Shown: positions 48,984-59,080 of the stretch, in pieces
Position numbering within the stretch: the stretch's first letter is position 1
How the letters are laid out: each line of letters starts with the position of its first letter
Assembly (NCBI RefSeq): GCF_002105155.1
Contig: NW_019029026.1
Span: forward strand, 268,724-332,723
Origin: Lobosporangium transversale
Lineage: Eukaryota > Mortierellomycota > Mortierellomycetes > Mortierellales > Mortierellaceae
Length of the DNA stretch: 64,000 nucleotides
Reading direction: 5' to 3'
Made by a program: the position numbers and the translations under genes
The notes under the pieces: model-generated
Databases searched by the model: none
What the model saw: the letters and a program-made list of their open reading frames with translations, nothing else
What the model was told of the DNA's origin: nothing

Positions 48984-50232
48984 ATGCAGAATGCGCAATT
49001 GATCAAACAAGGAGCTGAGGCAGTACGTGTCTCTTTTTTTTTAATTTTTTTATTCATTCATTTTATTTATTTATCCTTTCTTTTTCCCTCTGTAGTTTTT
49101 AAAAGGAATATGGCAGAACAACATGGAGGACCTATTTTCATATGTGGTGAAGAACATCTTTTAAAGGATTTCTTTATTATTATTCTTAGAAAGTATACCT
49201 TGCCCCGTTTTGTGGACGTCAAACTATCATCAAGGAAAGGTTCGCCAAAGCGTACCGTCACCCAACATTGGATAAGAAGCTCACATCACGGCGAGTTATT
49301 CAGGTATTATGATTATTATTATGATTAAAGAGAGAGAAAAAAAAAAAAAAAAAAAAAAAAAAGTCTTTGACAGGAACTAATAGCTCATCCATATCTCATA
49401 AATATCTCTCTCCTCTTGTCTTTTCTTTAAAAGGAAGCACGATGCCTTAACAGATGTCAAAAAGCACTCATCGATACACCAACTGTTTACATGGTGGATG
49501 TTGAGAATTCATTAATTTATATGGAGTATATCCAGGGTATTTCTGTACGAGACTACTTGGTCACAGAAGAAGGCTCGACTACAGAGACACAACAACGAGT
49601 TGCAGCGGAAATTGGAAAGGCGTTAGGATTGATGCATAATATTGATGTGATCCATGGTGATTTAACAACATCCAACTTGTTGTTAAGACAAAATTCTTTT
49701 GATCCTGATGCTGATTCTGATGCTACTGCTACTGCTGCTACTGTTGCTGCTACTACTGGACCTGCTGGATATGAGTCTTTGGTATTGATCGATTTCGGTT
49801 TAAGTTATGTCAGTCAATTGATCGAAGATAAGGCTGTCGATCTTTATGTCCTTGAACGCGCCTTCACAAGCACACATCCTAATACAGAAGTTATGGTAAA
49901 AAAAAAAAAAAAAAAAAAAAAGCTTATTTTCCTTATTCACAAAAGGCTTTTTTTTGGTTTGATCAAAAAGTCTGATTTTTATTTTTTTTTCCTGTAAACA
50001 GTTTACACAGATCCTTGAGGCTTACAGCCAGAGTTGCAAGACATCCAAGCAGATTCTCAAGAAATTAGAAGATGGTAAGAGTATAATTATCCCTTGGATA
50101 TTTATTAGTCTGTATAGTAGGGCAACGCGAATTGATCGAATTCATGTCTCCTAATCTTTTTTTTTTTTTGTCTACCCCCTTTTTCCCTTAATAGTGCGGT
50201 TGCGCGGTCGTAAGCGCAGTATGCTAGGTTAG
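48984..50232 (+). CDS. BUD32: Bud32/TP53RK kinase of the KEOPS complex
   Basis: Small atypical kinase/ATPase that supports Kae1 in t6A tRNA modification. Exons 48984-49022, 49190-49303, 49434-49895, 50002-50074 and 50195-50232 join to 241 residues. MQNAQLIKQGAEAKVYLAPF gives the glycine-poor nucleotide loop; TIIKERFAKAYRHPTLD holds the lysine and Bud32 signature; IHGDLTTSNLLL is the catalytic loop (Asp127); LVLIDFGLSY is the DFG segment (Asp171); DLYVLERAF follows. The end VRLRGRKRSMLG is the basic tail typical of Bud32. An Ala/Asp/Thr insert (DADSDATATAATVAATT) lies between the catalytic loop and DFG. Intron 1 has an open frame that is not used, since splicing 49022 to 49190 restores the family sequence. 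Confidence 0.95.
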
Positions 50233-50590
50233 ACTATAGGGGAGGAAATACAAAATAATAATAACAATATATAATAATATTTAAACTTCTGCCTACTATG
50301 TCTTGCCAATTTTTTTTTTTACTTTATTTTATTTTTTTATTGTACAATCAAGGGCGAAAGAGAGATATATAATGGCGTGGATAATATGCGGAATCGATGT
50401 AATATGAAAAGTTGCTTGAAGTCATCACGGAATCAAAAGAACGCGTAAAAAAAAACCCCCCTGTCATGGATGAGGTCTTCCGAAGTAATTTGTCCTGCTT
50501 AAATAGATAGTCTACTCTCGCATTTTGATCCAATTGTCTCTGTTCAATAAAAAAAAAAAGAGTTGGTAACTTCTATCCCAGTTCAATCCT
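50233..50590. other. Convergent intergenic, BUD32/VMA9 3' ends
   Basis: AT-rich 3' flanks, no gene seen. Confidence 0.5.
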
Positions 50591-50691
50591 TTAAAAGGTG
50601 ACATGTTCCGTTGGGTTGTGGGGTCTAATCTTGCTGTGTCTTGGTCTCATGAGAGGATGTAACTGTGCCAGATATGTAATGGACCACCTAT

Positions 50692-50730
<39 letters not shown>

Positions 50731-51098
50731 AGTATCTCGTGCCATCGACAACCGTGTGATCCAAAACCATAGATAGGGGTAATTCCGTTTGCCTATTGTA
50801 AGTCAAGCGATGGGTGTATAAACTATATAGCTTCTTACATCAGGAAACAGGAGACCAATGTCATGATCAACGCAGTGCGAATAACCCTAATGGAAAAAGT
50901 AAAGCCAGGTATAGTCCATAATAGAGTAGGCAGAGATGTGTTAATTCAACAAAAATAAAATAAAATCCTGACGACACTGTTTTTCCATGCAAATGTTTTA
51001 AAGTACGTTTGGTTTGGTCCGCGTGGAGTAAAAAGATAGGATGCAGACGACAAGGCAACAACGACGGCAAAGACAAAGACAATCAAAAGGCCACCCAT
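50591..51098 (-). CDS. VMA9: V-ATPase subunit e (Vma9-like)
   Basis: Small membrane subunit of the V0 sector of the vacuolar proton pump. Exons 51098-51007, 50886-50839 and 50687-50591 join to 78 residues. Two hydrophobic helices are clear: LLIVFVFAVVVALSSASYLF, and LIMTLVSCFLMWSITYLAQL. The conserved turn reads TPRGPNQT, and WSITYLAQLHPLMRPRH matches the family end (W-x-I-T-x-L-x-Q-L-x-P-L). Length fits Vma9 (about 70-80). The exon split is typical of small eukaryotic genes and only the joined form shows the family. Intron 2 carries a 28-base T run in the sense strand. Confidence 0.9.
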
Positions 51099-51301
51099 GT
51101 TATGTAATATAATATAGTATGAATGCTTGTTTGTGATGAATGATTGAGGAGAAAAAGACAAGGAGATGCTATGGGAAGAAGGAGAAAAAGGGGGATGTTG
51201 ATGTAGTTGCATGTCCCTTGGAATTACTTCCTGTTGCTCGTGACCTGCAGGACACAACCTTGAAATACAAGAACGTCACATGGAAACAAAGTAGAAAAAA
51301 G

Positions 51302-51334
<33 letters not shown>

Positions 51335-51510
51335 CTCTCTTTGATCATTATCCCACTTGGCTCTTTTTCACTCATTACAACATTAGTAATAATCAAAGTC
51401 TTTTACCTTTTTTTTTCCTCAACAAAAGCGAAACACACAGAGTCATCAAAACGTAGATATTTTTTTATTAATAATAATTTTAAAAGGACGATAATATCAT
51501 AAACTCAAAG
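51099..51510. other. Divergent promoter, VMA9/EIF1AD-like
   Basis: About 410 bp with a poly-A run near 51302-51330. No gene seen. Confidence 0.5.
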
Positions 51511-52151
51511 ATGTCTAGGCGAAGACAGGTCTCTTCTGATATCTTGGCAGAACTTCCTGAACTTGAGGAAGGACAACGCTTCGCAAGAGTTACTAATGCA
51601 CGTGGAAATAATATTCATGAGGTTCAGTATCAGGATGGTCAAGGATTGCTAGTCAATTTGCCACCGAAATTCAGGAATCTTGTCTGGGTGAAGCGAGGTA
51701 GGCTTGTCTCAATTATGATTTACCTATTCTTTTAGGGAAAGCTGGGCAACTAATGATTTTATTCATGACAATGCCTAATCGATATATAGGAAGCTATGTT
51801 ATCATTCAACCCGCAGATGAGGAAGACAAGACTAAAGTCGCTGGTGATATTGTAGCTGTTCTCTTCCCAGATCATATCAAACAGTACAAACAGAAGGGTA
51901 TCTGGCCATTTGAGGATCAGCTTCCCTCCAATGCTGTCGAGGGAGATCCAAATGGCAACGAAAGTGGCAGTGAAAGTGACAAGGACAATGACCTCTTTGT
52001 GAACAACAACAGAGTTGTCCTTGAAGAAACTGACAGTGATACCGATAGTGACAGTGATGATGAACATTATGTGAGCACCAGGGTCATCGTCGATGATTCT
52101 GACAGTGATACTGATAGCGAGGAGGAGGAGTTTAGAAGAAGAACAAAGTAG
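51511..52151 (+). CDS. EIF1AD-like S1/OB-fold protein
   Basis: Exons 51511-51697 and 51790-52151 join to 182 residues. The N-terminal 95 residues are the eIF1A-type OB fold: FARVTNARGNNIHEVQYQDG, LLVNLPPKFRNLVWVKRG, SYVIIQPADE, VAGDIVAVLFPDHIKQY. This is the pattern of EIF1AD (translation initiation factor 1A domain-containing protein), a nuclear protein, not of eIF1A itself, which lacks this long acidic end. The C-terminal 80 residues are Asp/Ser/Glu-rich with repeated DSDTDS blocks and finish EFRRRTK. RNA binding is expected; the process it serves in fungi is poorly known. Confidence 0.9.
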
Positions 52152-52945
52152 CCCGCCTCTGCATTAACATTACCCATATTCCGTATAAGCTCTATGACAT
52201 CTGTTCCTTTACCTACTTGAGTCGATACCAGACTGATATAATCTTTACAATCAAAAAAATAAAATAAAATAAAGAGTACAAATATATATCCAGAACCTAT
52301 GCCTCTCCCTATGCTGGTCAAGAATCATCTTGTTACGAACGATCCCAACCGTTTTGTTTAGTAATAGACATTTAAATCACATACTAGGTTGCTCTGATAT
52401 CATTGACGCGTATTGCTCCCACAAAATAAATTGCGCATAAAATCTGTGTGCATTATTTACCGCAGCACATAATCGCACATCAAGCCATTAAAGCGCGACT
52501 TTGGTTATGTATAAAATATCCACACCAACACAGCTTTGTAACTAGTATTGTCTAGATTGACAACCAGGAATAATGATAGTCATAATACTCAAGAGCTAAT
52601 ATTGAATGCACTAAGATAGCGTAGCGACACACAAATCTGGCGTCCATTTATTGGCCACAGCTGGCCGATAAGGAGGCCAGCAGCTCCCATCATTTGCTGA
52701 ATAATTGTTTTATTGCATTAATAGTATACTTTTCAGGGAGAAGACCAGGAGCACTCGTTTAGTTCGCCTTTATCATTAAAGAAAAATCACGCATTTGCTT
52801 ATAAACTTGCTAAAGCCTCTTTTATTTTAATATCTAAATACCTGTCCACAGATCTAAAAGTAAAGTGTATTACAGAAGTACACAGATTAAATAGAAGAAT
52901 ACTTTCAATCTGTCCCTGAATTCATCCCTCTATTCGCTCCATAAA
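52152..52945. other. Convergent intergenic, EIF1AD-like/CDK1 3' ends
   Basis: About 800 bp, AT-rich. No gene or structured RNA recognised. Confidence 0.5.
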
Positions 52946-54275
52946 TTAATGCTGTCTCATATTCATTCGAGAACCAAGCTGTGCATCTCCGACGCGGGAC
53001 CTCCTTATGTCATCAAAAAATGGGTGAAGCAGAGCTATATAGAGAAAGCACAAATAAAGCAGGAAAAAAAAGAGATAGAAAGAAAGAAATAAAGAGTGTG
53101 AGAAAGTGAGAAGGCGCCACAAGGTTGAACAACGAAATATTTAGGAGAACGAGGACAAAAGATAGATCTTGATTAGTCACTCCAAGGATTTACTCCGCAA
53201 AAGACTAACGCTTGGAATATGCTTTTTTGCATTACCTCGTTTTGCAGAGATCCTTTTTGATGGATCGTATTCGATCATCTGATCTAGCAAATCGATCCCC
53301 TCTTGATCCAAGTCTGGTACTACAGTCTGAAGAGCTTGACGATCCCAGTTTGGAAACTGTGTTTTGTAGTTTTTTAATTTTTCGCAGCCTGGCCAGATCT
53401 CCGGCGTGGGCGTTCCTCGTAACTTGAATATTTTAAACAGCTCATCAATTTCAGAATCGCCTAGGCCAGGGCCACAGATCCGTGACACAACAAACAAAGA
53501 CAATAAGAAAGAAAGGAATGCAACAGAAAGAGAGAGATAGTAAATTAAGAATAGCGGCAAAAAAAAAAAAAAAAAAAAAAAAAACGTTGCTCCCCTTGAC
53601 TTACCTGGAAAAAGTGGTCTTTTCGTGATCATTTCTGCAAAGATACATCCTACACTCCACATATCGACCGCGGTTGAATAATGTCTTGATCCCATCAATA
53701 TTTCTGGGGCACGATACCATAGCGTCACGACCTCATGGGTATACGTCCTCAATGGGATACCAAAAGCACGCGCCAGCCCAAAATCCGCTAGTTTAAGTGT
53801 CCTCGTCTCATCAAGAAGCAGGTTCTGAGGCTTGAGATCCCTATGTAAAATGCGTCTTGCATGACAGAACTCAATCCCTTGTAGTAGTTGATAAAGGAAG
53901 TCCTAATGTCATTTATGAATATATATTGACAGCAAAAGCGAAATGTCGCTTGATTAGATAACAATCATCGATCATTTCATAATAAGCATTTATCAATCCT
54001 CCTTGATCAAACAGAGTATCCTTGATTTTGTTTCACTTTCATATTTCAAGAGATCGTTTTTCTTTATCAGATCAGATCAGAAAATAATGTAGAACTACTA
54101 TCATTATTATTATTATTATTTTACCTTGACTTGATCTATAGGCAGACCTGTGGAGGTGGTACCGGGACGTGTGTCCATATACTTTTTCAGATCCAAGTCC
54201 AGAAACTCAAATACCAAATACAACTTTGATTCTTCATGAATGATATCAAGCAATCTGAGAATCCCTCACATTGGC

Positions 54276-54306
<31 letters not shown>

Positions 54307-54922
54307 CAATTGCACCAACATCGCCAAGATCGAGAATAAAAAGGATGGAAAATAGCTTAAAAATCCACAAAACTTGGCATATGCTAAGCATTTCACTAAT
54401 CCATCACTTCAAAATGAAAAGTCTGATTTGATTCTATCACTCACTGAACTACATTGACATGCCGAAGTTCCTTTAGTAGTGAAATCTCCCTAATGGCTGT
54501 GCTAGGGACACCTAAAAGATGGATCCAAGCATGAAAATGGATTTAAAAAGAAAAGGTATTTGCTTTAACTACCACTTTGTCTGTCGTAAAACATCCTTTC
54601 TTTTCTTTCCTTTTCTTTTCTTTTCTTTTTTTTACCTTCGTCCTCATTCTCTAAACGAATCTTCTTTAACGCCACTACTACCCCTGTCTCCTTATGACTT
54701 TTTAAACACAAGATGTTGAAATGAGTATACACATTAGGGGGAGCCAATGTATTCCATGTTGTCTTCCTTCTTCCGTGAATGACATCTTCGCATTGTAACA
54801 TTCAGCATTGCCTCCACTGTCTAGTTTTTAACTCACGTTGCTTTGTAAACAATGCCGTATGTTCCTTCGCCAATCTTTTCTATTTTTTGGTATTTAATAA
54901 GACCCGGTGTCTCAGTATGCAT
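52946..54922 (-). CDS. CDK1: Cyclin-dependent kinase 1 (Cdc2/Cdc28)
   Basis: Main cell-cycle kinase. Exons 54922-54837, 54697-54636, 54511-54445, 54254-54125, 53902-53605, 53460-53236 and 53034-52946 join to 318 residues. Motifs in order: [16 protein letters not shown] (ATP loop with the Thr-Tyr inhibitory pair), [10 protein letters not shown] (Lys), [14 protein letters not shown] (cyclin helix, a PSTAIRE variant of the usual spelling), [20 protein letters not shown], and [18 protein letters not shown] (activation loop). The true end is [12 protein letters not shown]..., reached by splicing out 53235-53035; reading through that intron gives an unrelated 18-residue end. The PSTAIRE form with activation-loop Thr supports CDK1 rather than Pho85-type. 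Confidence 0.95.
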
Positions 54923-55251
54923 AGTTCAAAAGATATGGTTTGAGTTGGTCTGAAGGGTGGGAAGGCGTTGACAGAAGGCCGAAAGGAGATAATATTACGG
55001 GCGAAGTAGAAGAGCGAGTAGAAAAGGAGCTGTTGCACTGTTACAAAAGAGTCTAAACATTTTTTATTTTCTTTGGGCTTGATTAGACACGCGTGTCTGG
55101 CAGTGTTTTCATAATACAAAAACGCAGTCTCCTTTTTTCTTTTAATTAAAGCATTCATAATTTAGTATAAATTAAGCCCTTGACTCAATCTTGATCTATG
55201 AATCGTAGGAAACCTTTCCTCAGTTTTATTCGTGTCTCTATTTCTTTATAG
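54923..55251. other. Intergenic, CDK1 promoter / OPI3 3' flank
   Basis: About 330 bp. No gene seen. Confidence 0.5.
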
Positions 55252-56283
55252 TTACAATTCCTTCTTTGTTCCTGATTTGGCATTCTTCTTGACATTCTTT
55301 GGAGCAGATGGAGCTTTGGCTGCTGAGCGCTCCTGATCACGCTTGTTGTAGATCATTGTCGTGAAGGGTCTATGAAATTATACCACAAAGACAGAACAAG
55401 ATTCATATATTATTCGCTGGTCTCTTTTTCGGAAGGGAATAAAAAAAAAAAAAAATAAAAAAAAAAAATCATCCGCGCTGAGCGATCTATTGAATGAATG
55501 AGTATTTTTGGGTCCTTACCCTTCAAACTTCAAGGCGATACGGTAGACGAAATGGACAATACAAGTCAAATAGATCCCGGCAGGGCTCAAGGACCTAAAA
55601 TATCCATATATATAGCAACAATGGTATCGATAGTGTCAATGTTATTGGCGTTAGTGGTCTGTTGGGTACAAAACTGTAGGGTATCCTGGAATAAGGGCCT
55701 TAAACCGATTCCTTTTTGATCAATTACAAGACTTTTATTAAATAAAAGTCTTGCAATTGACTTGAATAGATGCAAAAAGGAAACCAGTTACAAGCTCCTA
55801 TTCTGAAATAAATGAAAGGATTCGATTTTGATAAAAATGTACCAGAGAGCAGTTCCCAAAAAGATCATCACTGTGCCATTATACATGGGATTGTTGTTAA
55901 CATTAAAGGGAAACGATGTAACACGCTCATCCATCAAAATACCAAAGTAGTCGCCTATAGTCAAGAGAATGAATCATTAGTAAAAAGAAGAAGAAAAAGA
56001 AAAAGAAATTGGAGCATTAGCATGTACACGTGTGCGAAACAGTTAGCCCCACGACAACATAGTTTTCCTTAGACTCCAAATGCCCCTGAAGGCTGATTTT
56101 CATTGCTCTTTGAGCTCCATCTTACCAAGATAGGTGCCAGTCACCCCGAGCACCCACATTGAGGAAAGTACAAAGAGGTTTCCAACAATAAGGCAGAGCC
56201 AGGCTAAGACTTGAATAGGAAGGATATTCATGCATTCTGCCTTGGGCTGATTATCAATAGCATGCTTGAAGCTATCGCCACCG

Positions 56284-56315
<32 letters not shown>

Positions 56316-56777
56316 AACAACATTAGTGTTCTCGCTCGGACCGTTCAGCCCATTTAGAAAGATCAACAGAGATATTTTAATTTTACATTGCATCACGGAT
56401 CAGACCGAGGGTGAAAATAGTGGCGGCAAGAGCATAGCATCCGTAGAGTGAGTTGCCGTTGAACAAGCGGGTAATAAACTTTGAGCGGTACTCTATATAG
56501 TAACACCAGCAACAATGAGATATGATGCAAAAAGTAAGTAAACGATAAGTATTCGATTGTAAATCTATAATCCTTTCTGCGCCGTCGTAATTTTTTTAGA
56601 CCATGCTTTTTTTTTAAGCCTTCTCTCCGATGGTCAGCGGTCAGTCAACACACCTTTTCTCGCGACGATGTTCCAGAAGGTTGGATTGAAGATGATGGAT
56701 GCTACTGAAAACCACATGCGTTTGTCACTCCAGTCAACGCGGAGTCGTGAATCATTGTAGCACTGCCGAATGTCCAT
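55252..56777 (-). CDS. OPI3: Phospholipid N-methyltransferase (Opi3/PEMT)
   Basis: Methylates phosphatidyl-monomethyl- and dimethyl-ethanolamine to phosphatidylcholine in the ER. Exons 56777-56654, 56492-56387, 56271-56126, 55954-55843, 55594-55520 and 55369-55252 join to 226 residues. Visible family sequence: [121 protein letters not shown]. The G-x-G-type and NPMY segments form the SAM site. The end is Lys-rich ([12 protein letters not shown]). No long open frame shows this gene; it is only seen by joining short exons. Intron 4 holds a foldback hairpin and intron 2 a 30-base T run next to its acceptor. Confidence 0.94.
55690..55808. repeat. Foldback hairpin in OPI3 intron 4
   Basis: A palindromic centre ACTTTTATT-A-AATAAAAGT (55731-55749) continues outward: ATCAATTACAAG pairs with CTTGCAATTGA, CCTTTTTG with CAAAAAGG (after an 11-12 base bulge on the right), then AAACCGATT and AACTGGTTT-type pairing and GAATAAGG-type ends. 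Arms are about 45-50 bp with bulges. Confidence 0.75.
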
Positions 56778-57081
56778 GGTTGATTAGTGAATGCAAGAAT
56801 GGATGAACGTGCGTGAATGAGATAAAGAAAAAAAGATAAAAATGAAACTAAAAAAGCGTACTTTCTTTTTTTTCGTGGGGAAGAATGACAGTCAACAGCA
56901 TCTGGTGAATATCTTGTGTAGAGTCTCAAAGTTTCGTTTATTCCCCCAGTAAAAAAATTGAGTTGGAAGCAGATCTCAGATCAGACACCTGCATGTGCAA
57001 TAAACACGCTCGTGTAATGTGCGCCATCACGTGTAGCAATCGCGCTATCCTCATCTAATTGCCTGGGGCAAATTATACCTT
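56778..57081. other. Intergenic, OPI3 promoter
   Basis: About 300 bp with the CACGTG box. No gene seen. Confidence 0.5.
57028..57033. promoter_or_regulatory. CACGTG box upstream of OPI3
   Basis: CCATCACGTGTAG, 251 bp upstream of the OPI3 start. Same ATCACGTG core as near SART3-like and BUD32. Confidence 0.35.
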
Positions 57082-58711
57082 TTATTCCTCGTCCTCATTG
57101 ACCTTGTTAACCTCTTTTGTGCTGTCAAAAACCTTGACCTTGAATCTAGAAATGTTCCCCTTTCGATCAGTTTGGAACGTCCCCAAAAGGTCCTGCTTCA
57201 TTCCAAAGTCTCGGAACTCGAGCTTGAACGAGTCATAATGATAATGCTCCATTTTGCCCTCGAAGCAATTAATCTTAAATCGCAGTGCCTTCTCTTCTTC
57301 AGCGTCCTGTTGGATTGAAATGTCACCATAGACTGGATGCTTGTACTTTCCTGTAAATGCACTTAGCCCATGCGATGGCATCTTGCCCTTGATCTGTGCC
57401 GGTATATCGCTTGCGGCGGCACGATTTTTCAATTCGTATGTGTTTTTTGAGTCAACTGTGGAGATGGTGATCCAATTGTTGGCTCGTTGAAGATCAAGAA
57501 GCTTATTAGCAACGTACAGAGGAACATTTGAAATGAGGCCCACTACATCGGTGTTTACTAACTGAGCGATGACCAAGTCGTGATCGACAAATACCATCAA
57601 GCTTGCGCTGAATGAGGATATTAATCCATCTTGAAAGTACTATTTTTAAATAGAATGACATTAAACGATGCAACCAAGTGGACATCACCATAAAAATATA
57701 CAAAAATAGATATATATATAAATGTTATATTGTACATGTATATGTATATACTTACTATGCATTATAAAGTTTTTCCCCTTGTAACCGCCCAAATTCCAGC
57801 CGAGGTCATTACTCAACGTCGATAACATGTCCGGTTCACGACTGCTCATGTTGAAGAGGTTATGTGCTCTAATAATTTCTTGGATGCTTTCTTTATTCAA
57901 AACTTGCTGCCCATTTATCTCATCCAGTTTCATGATCGTCTGACCATATCGAACAAGATCAGATACATTGGAATACAAATCACCAGCTGGTGCACATGCC
58001 CCACATATATCGAGCAAAGGTCCCACTCGATGTCGCTCATTTACTGCATCCTCGAATGAATCACTCTCATACGGTAGGGCATAATTATTAAAGTGCTTCT
58101 TCATCTCAAGTTGACCGAACCCAGTGCTCTTGAGTCCCAAAGGTTTGAGAACCTTTTCTTCGACAAGAGCTTCGTATGCAACTCCTACAACGTTTGCAGC
58201 TGCTTCTCCAGCGACAGCATACATGAGATTGTTATAGTTAACTGAGGTCACTGCCCTTTTGCCTTGCGTTTTAGCGAATCTTAAGCGTTTGATCAGATCC
58301 CGTCGCGACATTTTAGCTCTATACCATGCGAAGTCATAGTTACGCAAAGTCTGCATTTTTTTTTTAAAAAAAAAAAAAAAAAAAAGGACGATGTTGGGTA
58401 GATCCATCATCAGTAAGACACATACAAGCTTTCTACTATAATATGATGTATTGTTAGCTCACGGATGCTTCCTTTAACATTACCGTCCGATGGGATAACA
58501 GATCGGCTAGAGTTTATTGCGAAGAAAGGAAGGATCCTCCAACTTAAACTCAGAAAGGTATTCCGAGACAGGAGTCTTGTCCCAGTCAATTTTACCTTCT
58601 GCAACCAATTCACCAATGGCGGTGGCAGTAAAGGATTTCGTGATCGACCCACTGGCATCACAGTCTATTGAAACATTTTTTTTAGGTTTATTGGCAACAA
58701 AAAGTGGGGCG

Positions 58712-58745
<34 letters not shown>

Positions 58746-59080
58746 GATGGATGTTCTACAATATATTTATGAGTACATATATATATGCATATACTATAAC
58801 ATACCTCCGCTAAAAAGGGATCACTTTCGTTTCTCCTTCCAAAACCTTTAGCAAAAACTATATCTCCCTTGTAGAGAATAGCCGCGTTCATTCCTGGGAT
58901 GCCATTTTCAACTCTAGCTTTCTCTAGGATGGATCGCAAATCTGAAAGCGGGGCTATACTAGTAAACGTTCGGGCGGGCGAGAATAGCAATTGGTGCCGA
59001 ATAGATCGAGTCATCTTAAGGATATGTCCCAAATTCGTGAACACCCCTAAGGGGCAATAAGGAGCTAAAATGATAGCCAT
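57082..59080 (-). pseudogene. Serine beta-lactamase-like hydrolase (LACTB-type), exon 2 frameshifted
   Basis: Member of the penicillin-binding/beta-lactamase-fold serine hydrolases with a C-terminal DUF3471-like domain. Exons are 59080-58805, 58664-58484, 58350-57756 and about 57627-57082. Exon 1 gives ILEKARVENGIPGMNAAILY and VFAKGFGRRNESDPFLAE. Exon 2 should read ETVMPVG-SITKSFTATAIGEL, but the frame changes inside the SxxK motif at a GGG run, and again before TLADLLSHRT at an AAA run; adding one base at each site restores 61 full codons. The YxN motif VNYNNLMYAVAGEA is intact in exon 3. The exon 3/4 join is also off (phase 1 to phase 0). The C-terminal domain is clean to the stop. So either a recent pseudogene or homopolymer errors in the assembly. 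The start could also be Met at 59014. Confidence 0.75.

Noticed and set aside
49083-49190. Open frame in BUD32 intron 1
   Set aside because: Joining 49022 to 49190 gives the exact Bud32 sequence; the intron frame has no match to the family.
55498-55719. 73-residue plus-strand frame with a hydrophobic segment
   Set aside because: It is the antisense of OPI3 exon 5 and the hairpin-bearing intron.
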